From NCBI RefSeq assembly GCF_000317475.1, contig NC_019730.1, positions 124,001 to 188,000 of the forward strand: DNA of 64,000 bases, read 5' to 3'. The notes beneath the pieces were generated by a model. The model saw only the letters and a program-made list of their open reading frames with translations. It was not told the origin of the DNA and ran no database searches. The position numbers and the translations under genes are program-made. The stretch's first letter is position 1; each line of letters begins with the position of its first letter. This DNA comes from Oscillatoria nigro-viridis PCC 7112. Its GTDB lineage: Bacteria > Cyanobacteriota > Cyanobacteriia > Cyanobacteriales > Microcoleaceae. This document shows positions 27,112-35,854 of this stretch, piece after piece.

Positions 27112-27160
27112 ATAAGAATATGAAAGAAATCGAGCCTTGGAACTCATTACATTGACATTA
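27112..27160 (+). promoter_or_regulatory. Recurrent island motif, copy 1 (upstream of pirin)
   Basis: TAAGAATATGAAAGAAATCG, then AGCCTTGGAACTCATTACATTGA. It is one of five copies (others at 29999, 31675, 38242, 46488) with the consensus TAAGAATCTGAAAGAAATyGAGCATTGGAACTCATTACACT in parts. It precedes the pirin gene by about 85 bases. Probably an activator site plus promoter; AraC-type regulators recognise such A-rich asymmetric sites. Confidence 0.6.
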
Positions 27161-27242
27161 AGTTAGGCAAGAATCTGAAGCAGCAACAGAACTAAGATTG
27201 TATCTTCGTCCACAACGTCAACTAAGAATGGATCGGACAAAA

Positions 27243-28142
27243 ATGAGCATTCAGCAATTGATCACGCCTGAAAAGCACGACCTAGGTGGGTTTAGCGTAC
27301 AGCGCATCTTACCGAGTGAAACCCTAAAAATGGTTGGCCCTTTCATCTTCTTCGATCACTTAGGCCCATCTATTTTCCCGGCTGGAAAAGGCGTCGATGT
27401 TAGACCTCATCCCCACATCAATTTAGCGACGGTTACCTATTTGTTTGAAGGAAGCCTTCTGCATAGAGATAGTCTAGGGACAGTACAAGAGATTTTTCCG
27501 GGCGAGGTGAACTGGATGACAGCGGGCAAAGGTATTGTTCATTCTGAGCGATCGCCCGAGAGCTTTAGAGAGAAAGAATCTACTCTTCACGGCATTCAGA
27601 CTTGGATTGCCCTCCCCGAAACCGCTGAAGAAGTTGAACCCAGCTTTTCACATTATCCGGCGACTGATTTACCGAGGTGGATTCAGACAGGCACCAGCGC
27701 GACCTTGATCGCCGGTAGCTACCAGTCTCACCAATCACCCGTTCAAACCTATTCTGCTACTCTTTACCTAGCGCTCGTTTTCACAGAGGGTAGTCAATTT
27801 CAGCTAGCACCAACCGAAGGTTTAGAAAGAGCAGTTTATAGCGTCACATCCGGCCTGTTCGTAAATGGAGAGCCGTTAGAGCCATATTGTCTAGCCGTTC
27901 TAGCGCCGGATGAATCAGTAGATATCCGGGCGGAGGCTGAGGCAAAAGCAATGATTATCGGCGGGGCACCAGTGGGCGATCGCACAAAGTACTGGAACTT
28001 TGTGTCGAGCCGCTCAGCGCGTATCGAGCAGGCAAAACGAGATTGGCAAGACCGCCGCTTCCCGGTGGTTCCCGGTGAAACTGAATTCATTCCGCTCCCT
28101 GATAATTCAGATCGCGGTAGTAGCGTGACCCCTCTGAGCTGA
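27243..28142 (+). CDS. Pirin family protein, copy 1
   Basis: 299 residues from the ATG at 27243 (MSIQQLITPEK); a longer frame to 27198 has no ribosome-binding site. Bicupin fold: FFDHLGP, the metal site RPHPHINLATVTYLFEG, then MTAGKGIVHSERSPE. Pirins bind Fe(II) or another metal; some act as quercetin 2,3-dioxygenases and others as redox-sensitive regulators. In the metal-site region HPHIN replaces the more usual HPHRG seen in the second pirin (43245). It is preceded by the recurrent motif and the AraC-type gene, and followed by a broken LLM oxidoreductase gene. Confidence 0.92.
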   Translation: MSIQQLITPEKHDLGGFSVQRILPSETLKMVGPFIFFDHLGPSIFPAGKGVDVRPHPHINLATVTYLFEGSLLHRDSLGTVQEIFPGEVNWMTAGKGIVHSERSPESFREKESTLHGIQTWIALPETAEEVEPSFSHYPATDLPRWIQTGTSATLIAGSYQSHQSPVQTYSATLYLALVFTEGSQFQLAPTEGLERAVYSVTSGLFVNGEPLEPYCLAVLAPDESVDIRAEAEAKAMIIGGAPVGDRTKYWNFVSSRSARIEQAKRDWQDRRFPVVPGETEFIPLPDNSDRGSSVTPLS

Positions 28143-28255
28143 CGATGATTAGGCGTTTTTTGCTGAGCGAGAGAACAGCCGCTTAACTCGTGCAGCAAGG
28201 TTTTCTACTGTTTTGAATCAAGTCTATTTCATTTGCAAAACGCTTGGGAAATGAT

Positions 28256-29327
28256 ATGGAAGTTGGAATTGACAGTTTTGCCTCGGTTGGAACGAGTGAG
28301 AAGGGTGAAACGACGGATGCCGCGCAGTCTGTCGCCGAACTGCTGGAGAGAATAGAGCAGGCGGATCGTTCCGGCTTGGATATCTTCGGTATCGGCGAGC
28401 ATCATCGCCATGAATTTTTAGATTCGGCAAACGCGGTTATTCTCGCCGCTGTCGCGGCACGCACCGAGCGCATCGGCAAACGCGGTTATTCTCGCCGCTG
28501 TCGCGGCACGCACCGAGCGCATCCGTCTAACCAGCGCGGTTACGGTGCTGAGCGTGGCTGACCCGGTGCGCGTGTTTCAACAATTCGCCACGCTCGATTT
28601 GATTTCAAAAGGTCGCGCCGAAATGGTGGTCGGGCGCGGCTCGTTCACCGAAGCCTTTCCGCTATTCGGATTAAGTCTCGGCGATTACGACGAGATTTTT
28701 GCTGAAAAGCTCGAACTCTTGCTCAAAATTCGGGACAATAAAACGGTCGATTGGTCGGGCAAATTTCGCCCCGCGCTGGAAAACCAAGCGATTTATCCGC
28801 GTCCGCTGCAAAAGCCGTTTCCCATCTGGAGCGGGGTCGGCGGTACGCCGCAGTCTTTCCGCCGCGCCGGAATGCTTGGACTGCCGCTCGTGGTTGCCAT
28901 TATCGGCGGCGAAACGCATCGCTTTCGCTCGCTCGTAGATTTATACCGCGATGCCGGAGCGCGCGCCGGGTACGCGCCCGAAACATTGAAAGTTTCATTG
29001 CATTCAATCGGTTATGTCGCCGACACGACTGAACAAGCCGTTGAAGAATTTTTTCCGGGCTACGCCGAAACCTTTACTAAAATTGGCAGAGAGAGAGGCT
29101 GGCCGCCTGTTACGCGCGCCGATTTTGACGCGCAGCGCGGCGCAACCGGCGCATTACTGGTCGGCAGTCCCGAAGAAGTGGCGGAGAAAATTCGCCGTCA
29201 CAGCGAATCGCTCGGCGGCATTTCGAGAGTAACTTTTCAAATGGACAACGCGCAAATGAACCACGCCCAACTGATGCGCTCCATTGAATTGATTGGAATG
29301 CGAATGTCGCCACTCTTGAACAATTAA
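28256..29327 (+). pseudogene. LLM-class flavin-dependent oxidoreductase, frameshifted by a 49-bp duplication
   Basis: The N-terminal part (MEVGIDSFASVGTSEKGETT, FGIGEHHRHEFLDSANAVIL) and the C-terminal part (TSAVTVLSVADPVRVFQQFA, FPIWSGVGGTPQSFRRAGML) are luciferase-like monooxygenase (bacterial LLM) sequence. They are in different frames because 28424-28472 is duplicated as 28473-28521; 49 is not a multiple of three. Deleting one repeat restores a continuous protein of about 340 residues. The gene is visibly GC-richer than its neighbours (stretches like GCGCGCCGGGTACGCGCCCG), suggesting recent acquisition from a non-cyanobacterial donor. Confidence 0.85.
28424..28521. repeat. Tandem duplication, 2 x 49 bp
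   Basis: TCGGCAAACGCGGTTATTCT... begins at 28424 and again at 28473, and both copies are identical through 49 bases. It causes a +1 frameshift in the LLM oxidoreductase gene. Confidence 0.95.
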
Positions 29328-29436
29328 AATATGCTCGCGATCGTAGACAACCTACCCATCGTTCTATATACAGCTCAAAAGAAACATTGGGTGAAATTGA
29401 GGCAACCGCATCATTGTAATTTAGGTGCCCAAAACT

Positions 29437-29967
29437 ATGAATTCACAAACACCTCAAACCACCACCACTGCTGACGAGTCGGCAATTCGTGATTTTCTTC
29501 ACCAGATGATTGATGCTTGGAATGTAGGCAGCGGTGAAGACTTTGCTGCTCCGTTTAGCGAAACTGCCGACTTCATCGCCTTCGAGGGAACGCATCTCAA
29601 GGGTCGAAAAGAAATAGCTGAATTTAACCAGCAAGCCTTCGACACCGTTGTCAACGGAACACGCCTGGAGGGTGAGGTGAATTTCGTCCACTTCCTGAAT
29701 TCTCAACTTGCTCTCATGAGCGGAGCTGTCAGGGTAATGCTGCCCGGACAACCCGAAACTTCACCGTCACGAAATTCGATGCAGCTATTCGTCATGATGA
29801 AACGTGATCGAGATTGGCAAATTGAAGGGCTACTCAAGGCCCGGAAGTTGACGCTAGAACGGCAATTTTTCCTGGACGAGTTTGACTCGCTGAGTGAAGA
29901 GGCTCAACGTCAATTAACCGATCTCGTTATAGATATCAAGCAGGCTTCACTTCAATCGCGTGAGTAA
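29437..29967 (+). CDS. SgcJ/EcaC-type NTF2-fold protein, copy 1
   Basis: 176 residues from the ATG at 29437 (a GTG four codons upstream is less likely). SgcJ/EcaC family features: ADESAIRDFLHQMIDAWNVG, AAPFSETADFIAFEGTHLKG and VRVMLPGQPE, i.e. the cone-shaped NTF2/SnoaL fold, with an added C-terminal helical tail (FFLDEFDSLSEEAQRQLTDL). Members bind or isomerise small polyketide- or aromatic-like molecules; function here is unproven. A close paralogue at 45010 has a frameshift. Confidence 0.88.
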   Translation: MNSQTPQTTTTADESAIRDFLHQMIDAWNVGSGEDFAAPFSETADFIAFEGTHLKGRKEIAEFNQQAFDTVVNGTRLEGEVNFVHFLNSQLALMSGAVRVMLPGQPETSPSRNSMQLFVMMKRDRDWQIEGLLKARKLTLERQFFLDEFDSLSEEAQRQLTDLVIDIKQASLQSRE

Positions 29968-29998
29968 ACAAAGAATTTGGCAACGATCGCGAATGAAA

Positions 29999-30045
29999 TA
30001 AGAATCTGAAAGAAATTAAGCATTGGAATCAATACAGTTGAGATA
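29999..30045 (+). promoter_or_regulatory. Recurrent island motif, copy 2
   Basis: TAAGAATCTGAAAGAAATTA then AGCATTGGAATCAATACAGTTGA, 23 bases upstream of the next start codon. It lies between the SgcJ-like gene and the NTF2-like gene, with no AraC remnant nearby, so the conservation is not explained by duplication of the AraC gene. Confidence 0.6.
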
Positions 30046-30067
30046 GAACAAACTAGGAGAATCTAAC

Positions 30068-30664
30068 GTGGTCAAAGAGCAAACTGTAGACAAACAAGCA
30101 AATGTACAGGCAAACCCTAATCTGACACCTGCTCAGGAAGCTTTACAAGCGGTCTGGGAAGAGCATATCGGGCACGAGTTTGGTACTCACAGCCCTGAAG
30201 ATGCTCTCGCTACAATGGTTGAGGACGCTTACGTGAATCACATTCCGGTAATGACTGGGGGAGTAGGGAAACCGGCACTGCGTGAGTTTTATTCCAAGTA
30301 CTTCATTCCACAGATGCCGCCGGATATAGAACTGGCTCCGGTTTCGCGCACAATCGGAACCAATCAACTCGTCGATGAAATGCTGGTTAAGTTCACTCAT
30401 ACCATCCAGATGGACTGGATGCTACCCGGCATTGCTCCGACCGGGAAACAGGTTGAAGTGCCAGTGGTCGCGATTATTCGGTTCCGTGACGGCAAGTTAG
30501 CCCATGAACACCTCTACTGGGATCAGGCGAGTGTATTGGTTCAACTCGGCATGCTTGATCCGGTTACGCTGCCCGTTGTAGGGGTTGACAGTGCACGCAA
30601 GGTACTTAATTCGAGCTTGCCCTCAAACGCACTGCTCGATCATCGTGCCAGCAATCGCGACTAA
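30068..30664 (+). CDS. NTF2/SnoaL-like protein (ester-cyclase-like)
   Basis: 198 residues, GTG start with AGGAGAATCTAAC upstream. The core PAQEALQAVWEEHIGHEFGT, then EDAYVNHIPVMTGG and VAIIRFRDGKLAHEHLYWDQ, is the SnoaL-like polyketide-cyclase/NTF2 pattern with the family's HEHLYWDQ strand. Such proteins isomerise or bind small carbonyl compounds and often sit beside SDR and dienelactone hydrolase genes. It is directly preceded by a copy of the recurrent motif, so it is probably first in its transcript. A large hairpin follows the stop. Confidence 0.85.
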   Translation: MVKEQTVDKQANVQANPNLTPAQEALQAVWEEHIGHEFGTHSPEDALATMVEDAYVNHIPVMTGGVGKPALREFYSKYFIPQMPPDIELAPVSRTIGTNQLVDEMLVKFTHTIQMDWMLPGIAPTGKQVEVPVVAIIRFRDGKLAHEHLYWDQASVLVQLGMLDPVTLPVVGVDSARKVLNSSLPSNALLDHRASNRD

Positions 30665-30766
30665 GTGTAGGAGCCAGCAAATATCAATGCCTAAACCCGC
30701 CATTTTGCAACCAGGATCGTACTCATCCTGGTTGTAGGAGGTGCTTCTTATTGCTGGCCCCTACAC
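30665..30766. repeat. Long nested hairpin, 102 bp
   Basis: GTGTAGGAGCCAGCAA at 30665-30680 pairs with TTGCTGGCCCCTACAC at 30751-30766 (one mismatch), and AACCAGGAT pairs with ATCCTGGTT inside. It starts one base after the NTF2-like stop. There is no T-tract, so it is a miniature-element or cruciform-type palindrome rather than a standard terminator, though it may still end transcription. Confidence 0.65.
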
Positions 30767-30826
30767 GTATTGCTCATTGAGTTTTTGACAAAGTGACACA
30801 GCCATTCACAACAAGAGGTAACTATC

Positions 30827-31582
30827 ATGATGCTGAAAGACAAGGTTGCTTTGGTGACTGGCGGAACATCGGGAATTGGTAGAGCAACTGCGATCGCTTA
30901 TGCCCAACAACAAGCAAAGGTTGTTGTTGTTGGCCGTCGAATTGATGAAGGTGAAAAAACGGTTCGATTGATTCAGGATGCTGGCGGAGATGCTATTTTT
31001 GTGCAAGCAGATGTCACGAAAGAAGCCGATGTTAAAGCAATGGTTGATAAAGCGGTTGGCGTTTTTGGTCGGTTAGATATTGCCTTTAATAATGCAGGAA
31101 CTCTCGGCGAAAATCCCTCATTGATTGAGCAAACAGAAGCGGAATACGATCGCATTATGAATGTCAATGTCAAAGGTGTTTGGTTGTCGATGAAACATGA
31201 AATTGCTCAGATGTTGAAACAGGGAAGTGGTTCGATCGTCAATACGGCATCTGCGAATGGAGTAGTTGCACTTCCTGGCGTACCCCTCTACACCGCGAGT
31301 AAGCACGCGGTAATAGGCTTAACAAAAGCTGCTGCGCTCCAATATGCCAAGGCGGGTATTCGCATCAATGTCGTTGCACCAGCAGTAATCGAAACAGATA
31401 TGTTTGAAGCAGCTACAGGTGGGCAGGATGAAGCCAAAGCTTACATAACAGGACTTCACCCGCTCGGACGAATTGGAACACCGCTTGAAGTTGCAAATGC
31501 AGTCCTGTTTTTATCATCTGACCTGGCATCGTTCGTAACAGGTGAAACGTTGATGGTAGATGGTGGCTTTGTAGCGCAATAG
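30827..31582 (+). CDS. SDR family oxidoreductase, copy 2
   Basis: 251 residues, closely similar to copies 1 and 3. TGGTSGIGRAT cofactor motif, NNAG, catalytic Ser/Tyr (YTASK)/Lys and the C-terminal GETLMVDGGFVAQ. It differs from copy 1 in the substrate-loop segment (VVAPAVIETDMFEAATGGQD versus GVAPGSIQTDMFKTVTD), so the paralogues may have different substrates. AAGAGGT precedes tandem ATGs (30827, 30830). The 3' flank carries an AraC remnant and the recurrent motif. Confidence 0.93.
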   Translation: MMLKDKVALVTGGTSGIGRATAIAYAQQQAKVVVVGRRIDEGEKTVRLIQDAGGDAIFVQADVTKEADVKAMVDKAVGVFGRLDIAFNNAGTLGENPSLIEQTEAEYDRIMNVNVKGVWLSMKHEIAQMLKQGSGSIVNTASANGVVALPGVPLYTASKHAVIGLTKAAALQYAKAGIRINVVAPAVIETDMFEAATGGQDEAKAYITGLHPLGRIGTPLEVANAVLFLSSDLASFVTGETLMVDGGFVAQ

Positions 31583-31603
31583 TCGAAAGGCAGGGCGAAA
31601 TGT

Positions 31604-31657
31604 TTGATACAGCACTTCAAGCGACTCACTAAAGTAACACTGAAATAGGTTCGCTAA
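31604..31657 (+). pseudogene. 3' remnant of an AraC-family gene
   Basis: The codons read LIQHFKRLTKVTLK, then stop, VR, stop. This corresponds to LTQHFKRFTGKTPKQIR at the end of the AraC-type gene at 26751. Only the last helix is left. Confidence 0.65.
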
Positions 31658-31674
31658 TTCCATAGGAAACTCCA

Positions 31675-31722
31675 TAAGAATCTGCAAGAAGTTGAGTGTT
31701 GGAACTGACTACACTCAAGTGA
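31675..31722 (+). promoter_or_regulatory. Recurrent island motif, copy 3
   Basis: TAAGAATCTGCAAGAAGTTG then AGTGTTGGAACTGACTACACTCAA, upstream of the flavoprotein gene at 31756. As at copy 1, an AraC 3' end precedes it. Confidence 0.6.
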
Positions 31723-31755
31723 ACTAAGACAAAGAGACATTAGGAGTTGATGATT

Positions 31756-32703
31756 ATGTGCAAAGTTGGAGAACAGAAAAAGATGATGAACCGAAACAAA
31801 GAGATTTACGAGTGCGTCATTGTCGGTGGCGGCTCCGCTGGACTCAGTGCGGCACTGCTTTTAGGCAGAAGTCGCCGTCGAGTGTTAGTCTGCGACAAAG
31901 GGAATCCGCGTAACGCTCCCGCACACGAGTCGCACAGTTTTTTCACCCGCGATGGCATCAGTCCACATGAACTTTTGAGCATCGGGCGCGACCAACTCAA
32001 ACCTTATAAAAGCGTTGAATTTCAAGCGATTGGGGTCAAGGAAATCAACCCATCCGGCAATCAATTTGAAGTTGTGTTTGAGGATGGCACGATTAAAAAA
32101 ACGCGCAAAATTTTGCTGGCTTTCGGGGTAATGGATGAATTTCCAGCTCTCGAAAACTTTGGTGATTTCTGGGGCAAAAGCGTGTTTCATTGTCCCTATT
32201 GCCATGCCTGGGAAGTGCGCGACGAGCCGCTTGCCATTGTTGAAAATGGCGAAACGGGCATCGAAATGGCGGCATTGCTGAAAAATTGGAGTGGTGATTT
32301 AGTCCTCTGCACCAACGGCAAAGCCGATCTAACCGCTGATCAAAGGACACTCTTGGAAAACCACAAAATCCTTGTTCGCGAAGAGAAAATTATCCGACTC
32401 GAAGGCGATAACGGACAATTAGAAAACATCGTTTTTGAGACAAACGAGAAAATTGCGCGTCGCGGAATACTGATCCGACCAAAGCAAACACTCCGTTCAA
32501 ACCTAGCTGAAAAGTTAGGCTGTGAGTTGAATGAATTTAATTTAATCAAGACGACCAATGTTTTTAACGAAACTAGCGTCAAAGGCGTTTATGCGGCAGG
32601 TGACATCACTTCACCCATGCAAGTGATCGTCGCTGCTGTTTTTCAGGGTAGCGTTGCTGCTAGCGGCTTAAATCACTCTCTGATTATGGAAGATTTCGTC
32701 TAA
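31756..32703 (+). CDS. NAD(P)/FAD-dependent oxidoreductase, thioredoxin-reductase-like
   Basis: 315 residues from the ATG at 31756, placed 9 bases after AGGAG; ATG 31750 or TTG 31747 are alternatives. FAD-binding VIVGGGSAGLSAALLLGRSR near the N-terminus, redox-active CPYC in FHCPYCHAWEVRD, and the C-terminal FAD motif GVYAAGDITSP. The NADPH-site glycine motif is reduced (IVENGETGIEMAALL), so the nucleotide specificity is uncertain. The protein belongs to the TrxR-like low-molecular-weight disulfide reductase group. It could regenerate a thiol partner, perhaps the monothiol DsbA-like protein at 24992. It is preceded by the recurrent motif. Confidence 0.9.
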   Translation: MCKVGEQKKMMNRNKEIYECVIVGGGSAGLSAALLLGRSRRRVLVCDKGNPRNAPAHESHSFFTRDGISPHELLSIGRDQLKPYKSVEFQAIGVKEINPSGNQFEVVFEDGTIKKTRKILLAFGVMDEFPALENFGDFWGKSVFHCPYCHAWEVRDEPLAIVENGETGIEMAALLKNWSGDLVLCTNGKADLTADQRTLLENHKILVREEKIIRLEGDNGQLENIVFETNEKIARRGILIRPKQTLRSNLAEKLGCELNEFNLIKTTNVFNETSVKGVYAAGDITSPMQVIVAAVFQGSVAASGLNHSLIMEDFV

Positions 32704-32889
32704 ATTAAGGTAATTCAATCTTCATCAGAACAAGCATTGTGGCTGGTCTAGTTTCATAGATCAAGAGAGTAGGGAAAGTCATGCGTGTTAATTACATATC
32801 AAGTCTACAGAGCGATCTAATGATGCAGTCTTTGTGGTGGTGGGTTGGTAGCGCAGTAGTCGAAAGGCAGTACGAAACGTTGCGACCAA

Positions 32890-33075
32890 GTAGCGATCGA
32901 CACCGATATGAATCCCGCAGACAGCGACTTTGCCGCAGAGCAGACCAAGATGACTGCCCTCGGTCGCTATGGACAGGGTGACGAGGTAGCTGGCATGGTC
33001 TCTTATCTCGCCAGTTCTGAAGCTGATTTTGTTACGGGCGCAAGTCTCAAAATTGATGGCGGCTATACCGCTTGA
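32890..33075 (+). pseudogene. SDR family 3' fragment
   Basis: 61 codons reading TDMNPADSDFAAEQTKMTAL, GRYGQGDEVAGMVSYLASSE and VTGASLKIDGGYTA with a stop. This is the C-terminal third of an SDR of a different subfamily from the three full copies. The DNA before it (near 32843-32865) resembles the 3' flank of those SDR genes, so a recombination junction lies about 32870-32890. Confidence 0.8.
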
Positions 33076-33235
33076 ACAACAGGTAATCCAGATCTGCAAC
33101 CACTAAAGCAATCCTAATTGGAGTCTGACGGGTCGTAAGGATGGAACCCTGGCTGGAGGCGCAGCCCTCACTCCCCTTATTCACAAGTAGGTCGTAAACG
33201 CTACAAACCTTATTCAGAGAAATTCAGAGGACATC

Positions 33236-33280
33236 ATGATTTCGCAAAAACTCTCAGAAAAAGTTGCACTCGTCACATAG
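33236..33280 (+). pseudogene. SDR family 5' fragment
   Basis: ATG at 33236 with AGAGGA upstream reads MISQKLSEKVALVT and stops, i.e. the first beta strand of an SDR cut just before the glycine motif. The following frame belongs to the alpha/beta hydrolase. Confidence 0.7.
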
Positions 33281-33305
33281 CTCATCCACACAGCAGAAAA
33301 CAGCA

Positions 33306-34304
33306 ATGATAAACTCTTCGATATCAAACATTTTTTTCACCTTCTGTTCGGGCACAATTGCTTACCAGAAGCATACGGTGGGATTTTCCTTATTGAAAGT
33401 TGCACATTGCCTGTTAGTTATCATCGTTCTGGTTGTCAGTGTGCTTGTTGGCTCTGGTTGGCTGAATCGCGCAACTCCTGCTTCAACTTGTGACATCGCA
33501 ACTCGCTCTACCCAAATCGGGAGTGGAACGCTTTCCTATAATCAAGCAGGGACAGGACAGCCGATTTTACTGCTGCATGGATTATTTGCCGAGAAAGAGC
33601 AGTGGAATGGCATGATGTGCGAGTTGGCTAGAGTAGGTTATCAAGCGATCGCACCCGATCTACCCGGTTATGCCAAGAGTACTGGATTTACCGTGAAAGA
33701 CTATGCACTAGAGAATCAGGTAGCCCTCTTGCACCAGTTTGTCGAGCAGCTAAAGATTCAATCCCTTGATGTTGCAGGTAGCTCAATGGGGGGCACGATC
33801 GCAGCCCTTTACAGCCAGCTTTATCCCAACCAAGTTCGCAGCCTCGCCTTTATCGGTTCACCGCTAGGCGTAACGAATTGGGCAACTAGCGTCAGGAAAT
33901 CGATTATTGAGGGCATCAATCCCTTTATTCCGATTACCAAAGAGCAGTTCGATCTAGAAATCAGTCTGCTTTTCGTGACGCCTCCTACGATTCCGGATGA
34001 GGTCAAAACCGAGAAAGTGAACGATTATGTGAATCGTAATCGAAATTATCAGCAGACTTGGGACATTGTGAATCTTTATGATGATGTGCTTTGTCAGTTG
34101 CCTCACAGTCGGGTTCCGACCCTGGCAATTTGGGGTCAGGAAGACAAAATCTATGATATTCGGGATGTCGATCGCTCACATCGCTGTCTTCCAGGGAGTC
34201 AAATTATTCAATTACCCAAAGCAGGACATTTGCTGTTGATCGAAAACGCTCAGGAAGCAGCATCGAATTATCTTGGTTTTCTGAAAACAATCAAAAATCG
34301 ATAG
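33306..34304 (+). CDS. Alpha/beta hydrolase, membrane-anchored
   Basis: 332 residues from the ATG at 33306; the longer frame to 33264 overlaps an SDR remnant. A single hydrophobic helix (about residues 32-52, VAHCLLVIIVLVVSVLVGSG) anchors the enzyme, with the hydrolase domain outside the cytoplasm. Oxyanion HG in ILLLHGLFAEKEQW, nucleophile Ser in the elbow VAGSSMGGTIA, Asp in WGQEDKIYD and His in KAGHLLLIEN complete the triad. Substrate unknown; an esterase or C-C bond hydrolase is plausible. Confidence 0.9.
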   Translation: MINSSISNIFFTFCSGTIAYQKHTVGFSLLKVAHCLLVIIVLVVSVLVGSGWLNRATPASTCDIATRSTQIGSGTLSYNQAGTGQPILLLHGLFAEKEQWNGMMCELARVGYQAIAPDLPGYAKSTGFTVKDYALENQVALLHQFVEQLKIQSLDVAGSSMGGTIAALYSQLYPNQVRSLAFIGSPLGVTNWATSVRKSIIEGINPFIPITKEQFDLEISLLFVTPPTIPDEVKTEKVNDYVNRNRNYQQTWDIVNLYDDVLCQLPHSRVPTLAIWGQEDKIYDIRDVDRSHRCLPGSQIIQLPKAGHLLLIENAQEAASNYLGFLKTIKNR

Positions 34305-34640
34305 ACGAATCAAGCATTCAGCAATTAGGCTTCGGTGTCGAGGAATTGAATCTCAGCCAGTTGTTGGCTAATGACCTGAACCTTAAGCTTACAAAAGAAA
34401 GGAGATCGCTATGAGAAACAATGGAACAACATGACTATTTAGTTAAGTTGCACATCGTCTTTGGCTGGGAGCGAGAAAACTTTTTTGGTGTGCTACGAGG
34501 CTGTGATATCTGCATTTGCTACTAAACGGTAACTACCTTACCAAATCGTGCTGACTTACGAAGTTAGGGAGAACTTACCTACGCTGAATAGTATTGAAAT
34601 CCCGTCACTGTTTATTCTAAATCAAGGAGAGTTGGCACAG
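34305..34640 (+). other. Intergenic stretch with an unidentified short open frame
   Basis: From about 34308 a frame reads SSIQQLGFGVEELNLSQLLA then NDLNLKLTKERRSL and a stop at 34413. It is protein-like but lacks a start and could be a gene end fragment. The rest shows no gene or hairpin I can support. Confidence 0.3.
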
Positions 34641-35609
34641 ATGGAATCTATGAAAGCAGCCGTATTAACTGCGTTTGGTGATGCTGAGAAGTTTGAGATT
34701 CAAACGGTTCCCATACCAACACTTAATGCGAATCAGGTGTTAGTCAGAGTTTGTGCAACCTCGATTAACCCGGTCGATTACCAAACTCGTCGTGGTGATT
34801 ACAAGGAACTGGTTCAATTACCCGCCATCCTTGGAGTCGATGTTTCAGGGGTGATTGAGGCAATTGGCGAAGCTGTGACTGATTTCAAGGTGGGAGAGAA
34901 CGTATATTACTCACCGCAAATTTTTGGAGAATTCGGTAGCTACGCTCAGTATCATGTGGCTGATGCAGCGATTGTTGCATTGAAGCCTGCAAATCTGTCA
35001 CACGTTGAAGCAGCTTCTTTTCCGCTTGCAGGCGGAACGGCTTGGGATTGTCTAGTGACTAGGGGCAATCTACAAGTTGGTGAAACAGTTCTCATCCATG
35101 CGGGTGCGGGTGGAGTGGGTTCGATCGCAGTTCAACTCGCCAAAGCGATAGGGGCATACGTTTTTGCAACGTGTAGTTCTAGAAACCGAGATTTCGTGAC
35201 AGAACTGGGTGCAGATCGAGTGATTGATTACAAAAATGAAGATTACGTAGAAGTCATTCGTCAAGAAACAAATGGACTGGGTGTGGATTTAGTTCTAGAT
35301 ACAATCGGCGGAGAAACAATTCAGCGTAGTCTAGAAATCATTCGTCCCTTTGGTAGGCTTACAAGCATTGTAGACATTGCAGTACCGCAATCGCTTCTTG
35401 AAGCATGGGGTAAGAATCTGACGATTCATTTTGTTTTTTCACCCCAGTATCGAGCAAAATTAGAGGCTTTGACAAAACTGATCGAGCGTCATCAGCTTCG
35501 CCCAGTGATTGATTCAGTATTTTCTTGGGATCAGGTCGTTCTAGCACATCAGCGTATAGAGCAGGGAGGAACACGGGGCAAAGTTGTGCTGAAGTTTACA
35601 GAAAATTAG
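34641..35609 (+). CDS. MDR-superfamily NADP-dependent oxidoreductase (quinone-reductase-like)
   Basis: 322 residues from ATG 34641, which has AAGGAGAG 8 bases upstream; the frame extends to 34548 without support. GroES-like N-terminal domain (MKAAVLTAFGDAEKFEIQTV, INPVDYQTRRGDY), then the Rossmann motif HAGAGGVGSIAVQLAKAIGA and the C-terminal RGKVVLKF. Catalytic-zinc ligands are absent (no Cys/His triad), placing it with zeta-crystallin/quinone oxidoreductase-type NADPH reductases. In this neighbourhood a quinone or enone reductase role is likely. Confidence 0.92.
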   Translation: MESMKAAVLTAFGDAEKFEIQTVPIPTLNANQVLVRVCATSINPVDYQTRRGDYKELVQLPAILGVDVSGVIEAIGEAVTDFKVGENVYYSPQIFGEFGSYAQYHVADAAIVALKPANLSHVEAASFPLAGGTAWDCLVTRGNLQVGETVLIHAGAGGVGSIAVQLAKAIGAYVFATCSSRNRDFVTELGADRVIDYKNEDYVEVIRQETNGLGVDLVLDTIGGETIQRSLEIIRPFGRLTSIVDIAVPQSLLEAWGKNLTIHFVFSPQYRAKLEALTKLIERHQLRPVIDSVFSWDQVVLAHQRIEQGGTRGKVVLKFTEN

Positions 35610-35854
35610 ACCAGCTTTACAGCATTGGTAATTGCTAAACGGATCGGAGTTTGATTGTGTGCTGAAGGTCAACATTGATTGGAACTCGCATAACAATCCC
35701 GTTGCACGCCAACCATACAAAGATAGTTAGTTGAGTACGAAAGGTTGCTAGCGGCAGATGATGGCGGGCGATCGCTGACTACGCTGAGGAGAAGAATGCG
35801 CTGGTAGAGAGACCGTTCCGTTAAAGCATCCACTTGAACAGAGGAGAGATTCAG

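Noticed and set aside
34641-35609. Zinc-dependent alcohol dehydrogenase
   Set aside because: The Cys/His ligands of the catalytic and structural zinc sites are missing; the sequence fits the zinc-free quinone-oxidoreductase branch.
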